A stretch of 64,000 bases of DNA from Castor canadensis (GCF_047511655.1 NC_133398.1:39809638-39873637); one strand, 5' to 3'. Positions 31,921 through 47,421 are shown, numbered from the stretch's first letter. Numbers and translations are program-made. Notes: generated by a model not told the origin, from the sequence alone.

Positions 31921-34900
31921 AGGGGATGGGACTCGGAACCCCTCCCTGAGTCTTGGGTAACCATATATGTGGAGGGGAAGCCTGTGAGATGCATGGTGGA
32001 CAGAGGGGCTCAATATTCAGTTCTAAATAAACCTACTGGGCCACTGTCTCAGAAAATTAGTCTCGTGCAAGGACCACTGGGTCCAAGGCATATCAATGGA
32101 CTAGCAAGCATCAGGTGGGTTTGGGCCAGCATCAGGTGACCCATTCCTTTTTGGTCATTCCTGAATGCCCTGCCCCCCTTCTGGGACGTGATCTGCTAAC
32201 TAAGGTGAGGGCTCCCATTCACTTTGAGCCGGATGGAATCAAAGTGATGGATGGACGAGGACAGCCCCTCCAAGTCTTGCCTGTGTCTCTCGAGGATGAA
32301 CATCACTTGTTCTCCTTGTGGGACCCTCCCCCGAAACCTATTGAGTGGTCCCCTGAAATGACTTATTGGATTCAAACCTTCCTCCAGGCTTGGGCAGAAA
32401 TAACAGATGTGGGGCTGGCGAAACATCGAGCACCAGTAATAGCAGAAATCAAGGCTTCGGCTCAGCCCATCTGAGTCCGTCAGTATCCCATGTCTTCTGA
32501 GGCATGGAGGGGGATTGCCCCTCACATTAACCATCTCCTGGAGGCCGGAATATTCCGGCCCTGCCGTTCTGCTTGGAACACTCCACTCATCCCTGTTAAG
32601 AAACCCGGGGGAAAAGACTATAGGCCAGTCCAAGATTTAAAGGAAGTAAATAAGAGGGTCGAGGACATCCACCCCACAGTCCCCAACCCCTATACCTTGC
32701 TGAGCCATTTGCCCCCTTCCCATGTTTGGTATACCACTTTGGACTTGAAAGATGCTTTTTTTAGCATAGCCCTGGCACCCAACAGTCAACACATTTTTGC
32801 CTTCGAATGGCATGATGAAAATACGGGAACCCCTGGACAGTTAACGTGGACTAGACTCCCACAGGGTTTCAAAAACTCCCTACTCTGTTCAATGAGGCTT
32901 TTAATCAGGATCTGGACTCATATCGCCAGAGCCACAGTTCTGTCACACTTTTGCAGTATGTAGATGGCTTGCTTCTGGCAGCTGCATCTGAAGCTGAATG
33001 CCGGCAAGCCACTGGAGACCTCCTCCAGGAGCTGGGGAAATTGGGCTATTGGGCCAGTGCAAAGAAGGCTCAAATTTGTAGACAAACAGTCACCTACCTG
33101 GGGTATGAACCAAAAGAGGGAACCAGATGGTTAACGAATGCTATGAAAGACACTATTCTCAGACTCCCCGTCCCCACCTCAGCTCGAGAAGTTCATGAGT
33201 TCCTGGGGATGGCAGGCTACTGCCGGCTGTGGATGTTGGGGTATGCTGAACTGGCAAAACCCTTATACGAGGCAACTAAAGATAAGGCCCTGTGGGTCTG
33301 GGGGCCAGATCAACAGAAGGCCTTTGAGGAGCTCAAGACTGCCCTCCTAAGAGCTCCAGCCCTGGCGCTGCCAGACCCTCTGAAGCCCTTCACCCTCTTT
33401 GTAGATGAAAGGAGGGGAATAGCAAAAGGGGTACTAACGCAGTGCCTAGGGCCCTGGAAGCGTCCAGTTGCTTATCTATCCAAAAGGTTGGACCCAGTTG
33501 CAGCAGGCTGGCCCCCATGCCTGTGGATCATAGCGGCAGTTGCCCTAATGGTAAAGGATGCAGATAAGCTCACTTTTGGGCAACATCTGAAGGTGGTAAC
33601 CCCCCATGCAGTAGAGGGGGTCCTAAAGCACCCTCCAGGTAGATGGATGACCAACGCCTGACTGACTCATTACCAAGGGCTCTTGCTGGATGCCCCCCAT
33701 ATCCTCTTCTCCGAACCAATCTCTCTGAACCCAGCCACCTTGCTGCCAAATCTGGACCTGGAAGCCCCCCTACATGCCTGTCAAGAGATCATAGCTGAAA
33801 TCACCCAAGTGCGCCCTGATCTTCAGGACCTAGCCCTATCCAACAGCGAGCTGGTATGGTATACAGATGGGAGTAGCTTCATCTCGGATGGGGTGTGTAA
33901 GGCTGGGGCGGCGGTGGTGGACCAAGGTGGGAACATAATTAGGAGTGCCCCGTTGCCCCCGGGAACCTCAGCCCAGAAGGCCAAACTGATCGTGCTGGCA
34001 GAGGCACTCGAACGGGCTGAGGGAAAATGAGTGACTGTTTATACCGACAGCTGCTATGCTTTCGGCACTGTCCATGTACATGGCACCATCTACCGGGAAA
34101 GGGGTTTCATTACAGCGGAAGGAAAGAAGCTACATAACCTCCCAGAGATCCAGAGATTACTGATAGCAGTGCAGAAGCCTCAGGCTGCGGTGATAGTACA
34201 CGTTCCTGGTCACCAGTCTTCCCAGACTCCAGAAGCTATGGGGAACCGGCGAGAGGATGAAGTGGCCCGAAATGCTGCTTTGGCCTCCATGACCCTAGCG
34301 CTGACTTTACCCCTGCCTAAGCTTCCGTGCTTGCCACCGTGACCCAAGTACACCTCGGAAGACAGACAGTGGATCCAAGGTCACCAATGCCCGGAGTCCA
34401 ACCAGCAAGGCTGGTATCGTGATGATGAAGGGCGACTGATCCTTCCTGAAAAGTTAGGATTGTTTCTCCTCTCCAACCTACATTGAGCCAACCATTTAGG
34501 CAAGAAGAAACTACTCGCCCTCCTTGAGTCGGCCCGCCTCCGGTTCCCGCATCAAACAGCCCAGATTCAAAAGATTGTGGACCAATGTGTTGGGTGCCAG
34601 GCTATGAAACCCAGCAAAAGGGGACTCCTACATACAGGTACACGGGTACGGGGGAGGGCGCCAGGACGGGCTGGGAAGTGGATTTCACTGAGGTGAAGCC
34701 GGGAAGGTATGGGTATAGGTATTTGTTGGTTCTGATAGACACTTTCTCAGGCTGGGTGGAGGCTTTTCCTACAAAATGAGAGACTGCCCAGGTTGTAGCT
34801 AAGGTTTTGCTGGAGGAAATCATACCCAGATATGGCATCCCCAAAACTCTAGGCTCTGATAACGGTCCGGCTTTCATCAGTAACGTCCTACAAGGGCTGG

Positions 34901-35571
34901 CCCGGGCAGTGGGGACTAATTGAAAACTGCATTGTGAATATAACTCCCAGAGCTCAGGGCTGGTAGAAAGAATGAATTGGACCCTGAAGGAGACCTTATC
35001 TAAATTAGCCATTGAGACTGGCGGAGACTGGGTGGCCCTCCTACCCAATGCCATCTTCCGGGTTCGAAATTCACCATATGTACATGGATTGACACCTTTT
35101 GAAATTCTATATGGGGCTCCGCCCCCCATTGTTGTCCAAACCCTACCGGACCAAGACCCCAGTACGGCCCCAAATTACTTGGCTAGCTTAAAGGCCCTAC
35201 AGGAGGTCCAACAAGAAATCTGGCCCTTAGTGCGCTACTTGTATGAGACCAAAGATACATCAAACCCGGATCATTGCATCGTCTCAGGGGATTGGGTATG
35301 GGTAAAGAGTCACAGAGCCCGCACTTTAGAAGAAAGAGGGAAGGGCCCTTACATGGTCATTCTGGTTACCCCCACTGCTCTTAAGGTTGACAGCGTTGGG
35401 CCTTGGGTCCATCACTCCCACATGCGTCAAGCCAGTCAGCAAGAACAGGAAGAGGCTAGAGAGTGGATCGCATGGCTACACCCCAATAATCCGTTAAAAC
35501 TGAAGCTCATCCGGCCCAGAAGACGTACAGAGCAACTCTCCACGCGACTCTCAATGCCTCCCCTGCAGTGA
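31921..35571 (+). pseudogene. pol: ERV-T pol (PR, RT, RNase H, IN)
   Basis: Follows the gag amber codon in frame. Protease: expected DTG reads Asp-Arg-Gly at 31999-32007. RT: fingers/palm at 32490-32880, then YVDG instead of YVDD at 32957-32968. RNase H at about 33850-34270 with 'YTDGSS' and 'YTDSCYAF'. Integrase: zinc-binding region near 34480, core 'VDFTEV' and 'SDNGPAF', a Glu-containing 'GLVERMN' block, C-terminal domain to 35571. Breaks: TGA at 32472-32474, 33659-33661, 34028-34030, 34340-34342, 34777-34779, 34921-34923; frameshifts near 32.88 kb and between 34.34 and 34.58 kb. Two enzymes have also lost catalytic residues. Pol ends before env without overlap. Confidence 0.92.
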
Positions 35572-35613
35572 CCTCCGGACCAGGGCAGACCCCAAGGCCC
35601 ATTAGCCAGCAAG

Positions 35614-38541
<2,928 letters not shown>

Positions 38542-38547
38542 ACATCT

Positions 38548-38558
38548 AAAGGGGGAAA
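38548..38558 (+). promoter_or_regulatory. ERV-T polypurine tract
   Basis: aaagggggaaa immediately before the 3' LTR; the plus-strand primer site of retroviral reverse transcription. Confidence 0.85.
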
Positions 38559-39220
38559 TGTTGGGGTACTTTAACTTGCAGCCCACCTAGCCTAAAAATC
38601 AGCTATAACTGGCATGACCCTTGGGTAACCTCGTGAAGAGGAAGATAGCCTTGAAACAGGGTTGTAAAACATGGTAAACTGTCAATTAAAAGCTGTAACC
38701 TCAGACAGAGCTGTGAGGAATTGCCCATTAGAGCCATGCAAAAGTTTGGGACTGAGATGAAAGGCACCATGCAGAGATAAGCACCCATTCCTGCCTTTCT
38801 TTGTCTCCACTTGTAAATAAACTTTCCAAAGCAGGACTCCCCTGCTGTTCTTATCTAAACCTTAGGTTTCTATTCCACTATTAGCCCCTAATTTATGGGA
38901 AAACACATTCCTTGTAACCTGATAAGTAAACCTCTGGTGTTTCTCCAGTTCCCAATAAATAATCTTACCCCACCACCAGGATGTGGGCAAGATCAGGAAA
39001 ATGTGACCCCAGGGGCATGAGGAATTCCTATGTGACAATGATTGATGCTTTAAAGGGTATAAGACCTGCTTAAACTTTGTATTCAGGTCCTTGTTGAAAC
39101 CTGTTGTGTCAGGCGGATGCTCGGACCCTAGCTAGCTAGAAAATAAACCTCGCCTTGTGACTTCCTTTGTCTCAAATGTCCTTTGTCCTCTCAGAAGGTG
39201 GCCGGCCTCATACCCTAACA
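38559..39220 (+). repeat. ERV-T 3' LTR
   Basis: 662 bp, same length as the 5' LTR with no indel seen by hand. Differences cluster in the last 60 bp (U5) and are nearly all transitions. The outer flank ttgac (39221-39225) repeats 29098-29102. Confidence 0.95.
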
Positions 39221-41678
39221 TTGACAATTAAAGATGGACCAGAGTCTGGCTTTAATTGTCCCATGTTGCTGGGTTCCCCTGGATATTTTATTGTGATCTG
39301 TGATCCCACACCAGGGGACAAATGTCAGATAGGTTGAGAGTCATTGCCAATAAAACCCTTTTTTGTGGCCAATTTAAGCAAACTGAGGGCTTTAGAAGAA
39401 TTGGCCCTTAGGCGGGCTTATATGGCACCAATTTTTAAGTAAGCTGAATTTTTTTTTTGTAGATAATGGGGCATTTTTATTTAAAAACATTTGATTCATG
39501 TTGTACTTTTGTAAAACATCAACAGAGAACAGTTAAAAGCTTTACAAGGAAAATACAAAACAAAACCAATGAGGGCAAATACTTAAATTAGACAATTGTT
39601 TGAGAAATAGATACTTGCTAGGGATGTTTTATGGGAGTTTGGTTGCATATGCCTTAGAGAAGGATCAAAACTGTAGATGACAAAACTTAGAATGGTGATT
39701 GTTAGAATGTTTTAAATGTTTAGGAATTGACAAAATAATTTTTATTGTATATAGCATTTAGGATAATAATTATGATAGCATTTATTAGTACCATTAAGTT
39801 CTCCTTATCTCTTAACTATATATTAAAACTCTTATTTTAGTACTAAAATGACATAATATACATTTCACTAATAGAATAAGTTCCCCTTTTAATTTTGCCC
39901 TTAGAGTAAATGAATTTTTAAATAAACTACACCAATATCCTTTTTTTAAGTTACAGGTATACTTTATGAGAGACCAATGTCCATTCCTTAATTAAATGGC
40001 ACTGTTTTTAATTTTAGGAAACATACTTAGAGAACTTATGTATTTTTAACATTTAAATACAGTAATAATTAGTATTCTAGCTACACAGATAGCATATATG
40101 TTAATTTAAATTTTTACCTTTGCAGTAAGATTTAGTAAAGCTTTTAGACCTCTTACCAGTTTAGGGAGACAGTGTCAGTGCTGCCAAATAGATTTGCTTT
40201 CTATTGACCAAGTGTTGGTCACTTTAATAAACTTTTATAACTTTAACCCTATAAACTTTTGTATACCATTTAAATGAAATTTAGACATACAGCCTACACA
40301 TTTTTAGGATGTTAAATGTATTAAAATTATTGAAAAGACAGATACTTAAATAAAACTGATTTAGTTAAAACCCAGTTTCTTAAATAGTCAAAAGCCCAAT
40401 AAAGTTAGCAAAATGCAAGCAATTACTTATCTTGAAAAAGCAAAACCTTTCCTGTAAGCCAGTTTTTAGCAGTTACTGCTCTTAAACTACAGTCAACCTA
40501 ATTACACACATAAACTTTCATAAATTCCATGCATCATACATTTTTAACACTCAGGAACTTTATAAGTCATTCTGAACCTTTTGATAGTTTGTCCTTATCT
40601 GTTTTATTTTTGAAACAATCTTTAAGACAAACCTTTCTTTACAAAATCCTTTCTCATCCAAAAGCACATTCTTTCTGCCTTCAACTTTTTCCCAAACACA
40701 TACTTAATACCTTTCTATATTTTTCTATTTGTTTACTTTATAACTTGTATTTTAAAATAACTTTTATAAGAATTTTATTTAAATAAAATTGTTTTCCAAT
40801 TAACCTTATAGTTTTACTATAAAGACCCATGAAGAAAGGCAATTTTAAACAGTTTGTCTATACAATAAGCAACTTATAAAGACACATTTGTTAATAGATC
40901 CAATTATGAAAGAATTGAATGTAAATTACACTTAAGACAGGCTGAAGCAGATCAAGATTATTGTGCATAAAATAACGCCTGTATTTTAGTTTGACCTGGT
41001 TGAACTAAAACCTCAAAAACCTGGTTTTTCTAAAAAGTAGCAGCAGAAGAGGTGAGGGAGAGAAGAGAACAGAAACAGCAATTCCTTTATATTAACTCTA
41101 TAATAAGTATTATTTTAAAGATGTTTAAACACATGCAAATGAAAAAATTAGGCATGATATAAATGTCAAGCATGTGTAGATGAGCTGGAATTTTAGAAGC
41201 AAATGAAGTCGTACCTTTTAGAACTTTTAGAGGCTTATCTTGGTGGCTGAAGCAAATCTTGAATAAGACTATTGTTGCAGCCTTTAGAATCTTAGCCCTC
41301 ATTAAGTCAATCATAAACACAAGATAGACATACACAAAAAGACACATAAAAACAATTAGAGTGCACTCTTAGAAAAACCTTTTAAATCATAGAATAAACC
41401 ATAGAATTTTCGTTAAGGTAGCAAGAAGATAGGTTTAGGGCAGCAAAAAGCCTTTAATTTGAATATTTATGCAAATTACAACAGATCTCTTTAAACCTCC
41501 TGTTTTATTATGTACCATTCCTTTCCTGTTAAAGACCAAAATAGAATCCAAATTTTCCTGTTAGACAAAGTACAAAAACTCAAAATCAGTTTAAAATTAA
41601 CACAAATGGCTCAAAATACCAAAGTTGCAGTTGGAGTGTTTTAAGGTCCAATTTTGGGGCATCTTAATGTGAGGTTTG

Positions 41679-41680
<2 letters not shown>

Positions 41681-41721
<41 letters not shown>
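41681..41721. repeat. (TA)n microsatellite
   Basis: About 40 bp of alternating T and A in ERV-R interior; open frames across it are artefacts. Confidence 0.95.
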
Positions 41722-41725
<4 letters not shown>

Positions 41726-43279
41726 CCCTCCTTTAAAAAATTTTACACATTTAGTAGTACTCTTAGTGCAGTAAGCAGTGCTCATAAAATCCTAAGGGAG
41801 AATCACCAGGACTGCGTTTTCTCTTATGCCATATCAATTTGTGCCTGGAGAAGAAAGGCAGAAGAAAGACAGATATGGAGCCATGCATAGCTGCATCTGA
41901 TCCCCTATTCAAAACTATTTGCTGGGGGATGGGGAAGTTTCCTTCTCCCCTTCAAATTCTTTGTTCCCTTTATTTGGAACAATTAATCTATACCCTTAAG
42001 GATGGATGTCTCCTTACACCTTAATAAGCATGATTAATTAAACCTGCAGTAATTTTTTGGAGGTGTCCCTTTCTAATCATTGCATCTCCCCCAGTCCTTG
42101 GAAGTCACTGGTCTTCCCCATCCTCTAGGAGGTCCCCTTACTGGGCATATTGAGGCACACAACTAGGATCAAAGAGCAGGATCTTAACTTAAAATGGCCT
42201 CTTTTAAGACTTCAGATTTACCCTTAGAGGGTGCTTTTTAAATAATCTCCAATAATAGTTTACCTTGGGCTACAGCAACTTTATTGTTAGTCAAATCTTT
42301 TAAAGAAAATTTAGGGAGCTTAGTTTTGGATGGAAAGCTGGCATCCTATATCCTCCTCCAGAGAAAGGATACAGGATGCACAAGTCCATCTTCTTAGTTT
42401 ACACCAAAACTTAGTTTTTCAAATCAGAATTTGTATGTCAGGCAAGGAAAAAGGGATTACATTTCCATGAAACTGGTGATATCTGGCTATATTAGTAAGC
42501 ATGGAAAAGGTAGAATGAATTAGTCCATCAAGAGTTAATTTCAGGGAGGTAGCCCCTTATAATCATGTAAAAACCCCAAGTGCCTTATTGAATCCATAAC
42601 AGAACCTAAGAAGGGAGCTGTCTTGTTGCCTTTTAGCTAATGTAATAACATGGAATACTAAGGTCTCAATTTTAAACACATGGGCATTTGTAGGAGATAA
42701 AGAAAAGCTTAGATAGAAAATTGAAATTCCCTCTCTGGTCCCTCCAGCCTGTGTGCACATGAGGCTGTGTGTCCATAACCCCAACTTCATGTGTCTTGTC
42801 CAGGACAGCAAATGGGCCAGCCCACAGTCACCACCTGCAGTGACCTGGACATGACCTTTTCTCTGGTCTCCTGGTCTTGACATGTCTGCTATGGGAAAAG
42901 TGTCTCACCTTCAAATTAAGACTTAAAGGGGTTAAGTGTTAGTAGAGTTTAGACAGATTTAGAGATTTAGAATTAGGTGGAAAAAATCCAGGAGAGAAGC
43001 AGTTCCAAACCTCAGCCACATGCCATTTAGATTCCCAATTGATTCTATGTTTTTAACCCCGGAACCCTGTGAGTCTGAGAAAACTACCGATTGTGACTAG
43101 AGCAGGACTAGCTCCTCATTCATCTTAGCTTCTGTTATCCTCACCTGGGTAGCCTGTCTGGGAGAGGAGACAGGGGCAGGCAATGGAATAGGAAAGGTGA
43201 AAGAAACCTCCACCAAGGTTAAGACAGATTAGACAGAAAAGTTCCAAAGCTAAACACTTTTATACCTTGTGAGGTTCAA

Positions 43280-43297
43280 CTCCTGGCTTGCTCACCA
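43280..43297 (-). promoter_or_regulatory. ERV-R primer-binding site (tRNA-Arg-like)
   Basis: The plus strand reads ctcctggcttgctcacca, close to the 3' end of tRNA-Arg(ACG) as I recall it (about two mismatches in 18). It lies five bases from the 5' LTR on the minus strand, the correct place for a PBS. Confidence 0.7.
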
Positions 43298-43302
43298 ATT
43301 TA

Positions 43303-43924
43303 TGTCACCCGAGGATGAGGACAGATGAGGGGACTCCCACAGCTTCCCAGTTTCTATGAAGTCACAGGTCCTTGAGATCCACAAACATGAAAAGCATTTC
43401 AAGGTGTCTCACAACAAGGAGCCTCACAAGGTGAAAATTGTAGCAATGATTTATTTTAATATAATAGGATGAAGTATAGATGGGGAGGGGTAGAGAAAAA
43501 TAAAGAAACATTTCTGTTCCTCACACAGGAAATGGGAGCAAAGACTCAAAATGGTGGTCGTCAACTTTTAGTTTTATAGTGCGGAGCTAAGGGAATACAT
43601 GGGGTCAAAGATAATGGGCTCTGTGGCTGAGATGGCTGACAGGCTCACACCCTAAATCAGAGACAATAGGATACTTTAGAACTTCCTTTTCTTAGACATG
43701 TTTATTTCTCTACCCATCCAAAGATCCTTGCAGCTACTTAACATCTCAGAGAGGAAAGCTGAAGCAGGTAGTTCCTCTTTATCTCCTTATTTTTGTAACT
43801 TAGCATCTAAAAGATGGGAGGGGCCAGCTGCTCTCATACTCATTTTTCCAATGTCAGAGTCTGGCCCTTTAAATATTGATTAAAATATTATTTCCCCATC
43901 TCCTCATCTATGTGTCCTGCCTCA
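43303..43924 (-). repeat. ERV-R 5' LTR
   Basis: 622 bp, starts TGTCACCC on plus and ends 'ctgcctca', partner of 16223-16839. The right flank gaac (43925-43928) matches 16219-16222, closing the 27.7-kb nested structure. Confidence 0.87.
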
Positions 43925-43928
43925 GAAC

Positions 43929-44880
43929 TACACAACAGTGAAAGGCTTAAGACAACATTCATTTTGGCTTCAGATCAAATAAAGCAACCTTGACAAAGCA
44001 AGTCACTATTTATTTTTTGGTGGTACAGGGGTTTAAACTCAGGGCCTTGAGCTTGTCAGGTAGGTGCTCTACCACTTGAACCACACCTTCAGCCCTAAGT
44101 CAGTATTCAAAATAATTTTGAGAAAGGAAACAATTTAACTCCTTTTCCAAAGATAAGAGCATACAGTGGTAGTTTCTACTTTAATTAATAAACTGTGTTT
44201 TTTAAAGTGGGAAAAACCTGATAAGTGAAGAGTTTAGGTGAATTCACATTACAAATGTTTGAAGCCAGTTAACTTCAAGATCAATATCTAGTCATTTGAT
44301 CAGATGCAAATTAACCCCCAACTCACTCATTATGCCTGTTTGGAAATTATATTGTTGTCATAGAATTTTCACCCTGGGTCCTTTCTTATGCCTTTCCACC
44401 TGTTCTATCCCCACAAACCTATGAAACTGTAAACCAACATGACTAATAGCAAAGGTGGTCAGGGCATCTTTTTTCCTTTGTGACTCATTTCTGTCTGAGG
44501 CTATTCTGTTGACACCATTTAATTGTGTTTTGCACATTATCTACTCCTTTATTTAAAACTCCAAAAAGAGTTCTCAAAGTGAAAAGGAAGGCTCTTTACA
44601 GATGAACAATGCAGGCAGGTTCTTTGCTCTTAATTACATGTGTAGGCTAGCCTAACAGGATTTTGTGTTTTAATAAAAAGTATTTCTAAATTGCTGTTTA
44701 GCTTTTTATCACTGCATTAATTATGACTTTGTTTCTTGACAGAAAAAATAATTTTTGGTGTTTTTAAAACAATTACCTAATTGCACAGTCATTTTCAACC
44801 ACACAAAAAAGCCAACAATAAAAATGAGCCCAGGACTTAAGTATGAAACGGGACTATCCAGGAGAGAATCAGCAGGAGGG
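43929..44880. other. No gene seen; one ID-like SINE
   Basis: A/T-rich DNA. An antisense ID-type SINE lies at about 44011-44096 ('gtggtacaggggtttaaact', 'ctctaccacttgaaccac'), flanked by an imperfect 11-bp duplication (aagtcactatt / aagtcagtatt). The rest shows nothing I can name. Confidence 0.65.
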
Positions 44881-44949
44881 TGAGGGGGAAAGGAGAAGGT
44901 ACTGGGGAGTGAAGAGCATTAGGTTAAAGAGGCACAGAATGGATAGGTG

Positions 44950-45205
44950 GGAGACAGCTGACTCAAACACCCAGCATAGGGTTTATTGGGGAAGAAACAC
45001 AGACTTGGAGTAGATAGAGGAGGTTAATGGGAGATGTCTCAGAAAGATGGGTGGGCAGGAAAATCCTCAATCAGCCCTTTGGCCCTCCCCAGATAATGGA
45101 TTAAGGGTGGGTCATTCTTTGAGGCCCAGTGGAGAGTTTCCAGTAAGCCACCTGTGACGGGGAGGAGTCTGGTCCTAATATGGTTGCCCCAGGTTCATCC
45201 TAACA
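44950..45205 (-). mobile_element. LTR-like fragment related to 6830-7105
   Basis: The minus strand starts TGTTAGGATG at 45205 and shares 'taggaccagac' and 'gtggcttactggaaact' with the element at 6830. It has a polyadenylation-type 'gggtttattgggg' (plus) near 44980. The left end is uncertain and no target duplication was confirmed. Confidence 0.55.
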
Positions 45206-45227
45206 AAGAAGATAAAAATATGCTTTA

Positions 45228-45405
45228 TATATATATGAAGATAGCACAGTGAAACACCAAAATGGGGAAGGGGGAAGAGAGAGGGGCTGTTAAGGGAATA
45301 TAACAGGTAGGTGAACTTGTTCAAAGTACACTGTATGCATCTATGGAATTATCACAGTGAACCCCCTTGTACTATTAATGAATTAATAAAAATAGTAAAA
45401 AAATG
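45228..45405 (+). mobile_element. LINE-1 3' end fragment
   Basis: 'atcacagtgaacccccttgt' followed by 'taatgaattaataaaaatag', with an A-rich end. A similar end occurs at 50850-50995. It is a short, old, 5'-truncated L1 3' UTR type distinct from the G-rich family. Confidence 0.6.
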
Positions 45406-45887
45406 AACTCAAGGAAATAATTATGGCCTATGGGCTGGGAAGAGGTAAATGATATGATATATAGTTTTTGTGCTTGAGGGATTTGATTTGACATCAACAG
45501 AAAAAGGATTTTTTTTTCCCCCCGAAGAAAAAAAAAATCTTGTAACTAAATCCACAGAGTATTTAGTTATAGACAGTTCTATTGATAGAATTCTTTTAAA
45601 GTTTTTCTGATTCATTTGGTGCTTAACAAAGGGATTACTTTAATTCTTTTATCTCAATTCATTGTTGTGCCATTCATTAATTATAACTTTCACTGGTTAG
45701 TGAGATAAATAATTATGAGAAATTTTAGTACATTTATATATCAAAATTGGACATCTCCAAGAGACAAAAATAAGTAAGAATTGAACAATACAATTTGTAA
45801 ACCTGTGTGTGTGTGTGTGTACCTGCACAGTCATGAATACAGGAAATAAACAGATCCTTAATTCTGTTGAATAGAGAAGATACACTA

Positions 45888-46046
45888 GTTGGGTGTGGTG
45901 GTACACTTCTGCAATTCCAGCACTGGGCAGACCAAGGTAGGAGAATTGTAAATTCCAGGCCAGCCTGAGCTACAGAGCCAGTTCAAGGTCTGCTTCAGAA
46001 AGCTGAAAAACAAAAGAATCCCCCCGCCCCCCAAAAAAGTACAAAA
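45888..46046 (+). mobile_element. B1-like SINE (sense)
   Basis: Sense monomer starting 'gttgggtgtggtggtacac', containing 'aggccagcctgagctacag' and an A/C-rich tail. Flanked by a 14-bp duplication gagaagatacacta (45874-45887) and gagaagataaacta (46047-46060). Confidence 0.88.
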
Positions 46047-46103
46047 GAGAAGATAAACTATTGGCTCCATAAGTTCATGGAACATTTAAAACAGTTGATC
46101 CTG

Positions 46104-46192
46104 AGGCTGGGCTGTGTGGCTCAGTGGTAGAGTATGTGCTTAGCATGTACCAGATCCTGGGTTCAGTCCTCAGCACTAATTAAAAAAAAAAA
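46104..46192 (+). mobile_element. ID SINE (sense)
   Basis: tRNA-derived: 'gctgtgtggctcagtggtag' (A box) and 'ggttcagtcctcagcac' (B box region), then an A12 tail. Confidence 0.88.
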
Positions 46193-46224
46193 AGGCAAGT
46201 CCATATTTGGCACCCCCAAATTCT

Positions 46225-46315
46225 TTTTTTTTTTTTTCTGTACAGGGGTTTGAACTCAGGGCCTCATGCCCGCTAGGCAAGCACCCTACCATTTGAGCCA
46301 CTCTGCCAGCCCAGT
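46225..46315 (-). mobile_element. ID-type SINE (antisense)
   Basis: Poly(T), then 'ggggtttgaactcagggcct' and 'accatttgagccactctgcc'. Exact 10-bp duplication cccaaattct at 46215-46224 and 46316-46325. Confidence 0.9.
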
Positions 46316-46560
46316 CCCAAATTCTCCATACATTAAGAAAAGAAGTTTACTTTGTGTGACATTCTTTTATCATAATTAAAATTATAAATCAATAATCAAG
46401 TAATAATTAAACATCAATTAATAATTAAATTATATATTAAAATTAATAATTAAAATTTTAGTCATGTGGAAATAAAGAATTATGCTACCAGATAATGTTT
46501 GGATTATTTAGTATAAGTTGAAATTATACACTTAGTAACCTAAAGTCTAACATTTTATAC

Positions 46561-46929
46561 TGTAGCAGAGGAGGATCAGAAGAAAACAGACTAGGCCTGA
46601 GTCCCAAGAAAGCAGAGAGGTAAGGATTGCATAGCAGAGAGATAAAACCTGAGAAATCTGAACATAAGGAAGGTCACATAGCCCTGAGGAGGGGAAAAGT
46701 CACATAGCACTAGGCAAAGTACCAATAAAATTAAATATAACCATATGTGGATTAGACCTTGCCTTTTGCTTCTGTAACCTGCTTGCAAGGGTACATAAGG
46801 TGAGACCCCTTTGTTCTCAGGACTCAGCCTTTGGACACGAGTCCGCTGAGTCTGTGCTGGCACAATAAAAGGTTGCTTCCTGCTAATTGCCTCAAAGTCC
46901 CGTATCTCAGCTAGCAAACTCCCGCAACA
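46561..46929 (+). mobile_element. Solo LTR, ERV-P family relative
   Basis: 369 bp TGTAGCAG...CCGCAACA flanked by atac on both sides (46557-46560, 46930-46933). Shares with the ERV-P LTR the promoter-proximal and R text 'cccctttgttctcagg' and 'actcagcctttgga', with a 'cacaataaaagg' polyadenylation signal. A solo LTR left by LTR-LTR recombination of a proviral insertion. Confidence 0.88.
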
Positions 46930-47064
46930 ATACAAGAATCTATAGAATATAGTGAAGGCTATTCTCAGAATAAAATGGATTGATTTAAAAAGCTTTCATT
47001 ATACAGACAAGAGTCTGAAGTATCTTAGACTCATCTTAAGAATTTGGAAAAAGAAAAATATAAT

Positions 47065-47421
47065 TGTCCCGTCCTGCAGGACACATCAGCGTGGGTAGCG
47101 AACCTAGAAGGGGAAGAATGAAGGGACAAGAGACACGAAGGAGACAGCAAGACAAGAGTTCTGATCAAGCTGCAAAATTTTATTGTTCACACAGGGGTAT
47201 TTATGTGCTGAGGGAGTGAGGGGTACGACGAGGTGCAGGCTGGTTGGCTGGTTCTGCTATAGGACTTCTGATAGGGTGCACGTTCGTGCTGGCGGCAAGG
47301 TAAACTCCCGGAAGAGAAGCAGGGACGGCGCCATCTTGTGCTGGAGGTGGAGAAGTTGGGACAAACAACCGTGGGCAAGGTCAAGACAGAATGGCTCACA
47401 AAGGGAGCCTTGTCTCCGACA
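47065..47421 (-). mobile_element. Solo LTR, class II (ERVK-like)
   Basis: 357 bp with TG...CA ends; 6-bp duplication tataat at 47059-47064 and 47422-47427, the length typical of class II elements. Minus-strand orientation is set by an AATAAA-type signal ('ttttattg' on plus near 47178). It keeps many CpG dinucleotides ('ggtacgacgagg', 'gcacgttcgtg'), which suggests it is fairly young. Confidence 0.82.

Larger units (their letters stand above)
39226..43302 (-). pseudogene. gag: ERV-R 5' internal region (gag/pol remnant)
   Basis: About 4.1 kb, A/T-rich, antisense interior of ERV-R between the ERV-T insertion and its 5' LTR. By position it holds gag and the start of pol. Only scattered minus-strand frames remain (for example 42563-42883), and none shows a zinc knuckle or capsid motif I can name. 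A (TA)n run lies at 41681-41721. The low information left agrees with its being the oldest provirus. Confidence 0.55.

Noticed and set aside
34602-35129. 175-codon minus-strand open frame
   Set aside because: Opposite-strand shadow of ERV-T integrase.
46104-46192. tRNA-like sequence
   Set aside because: This is an ID SINE with an A-tail, not a tRNA gene.
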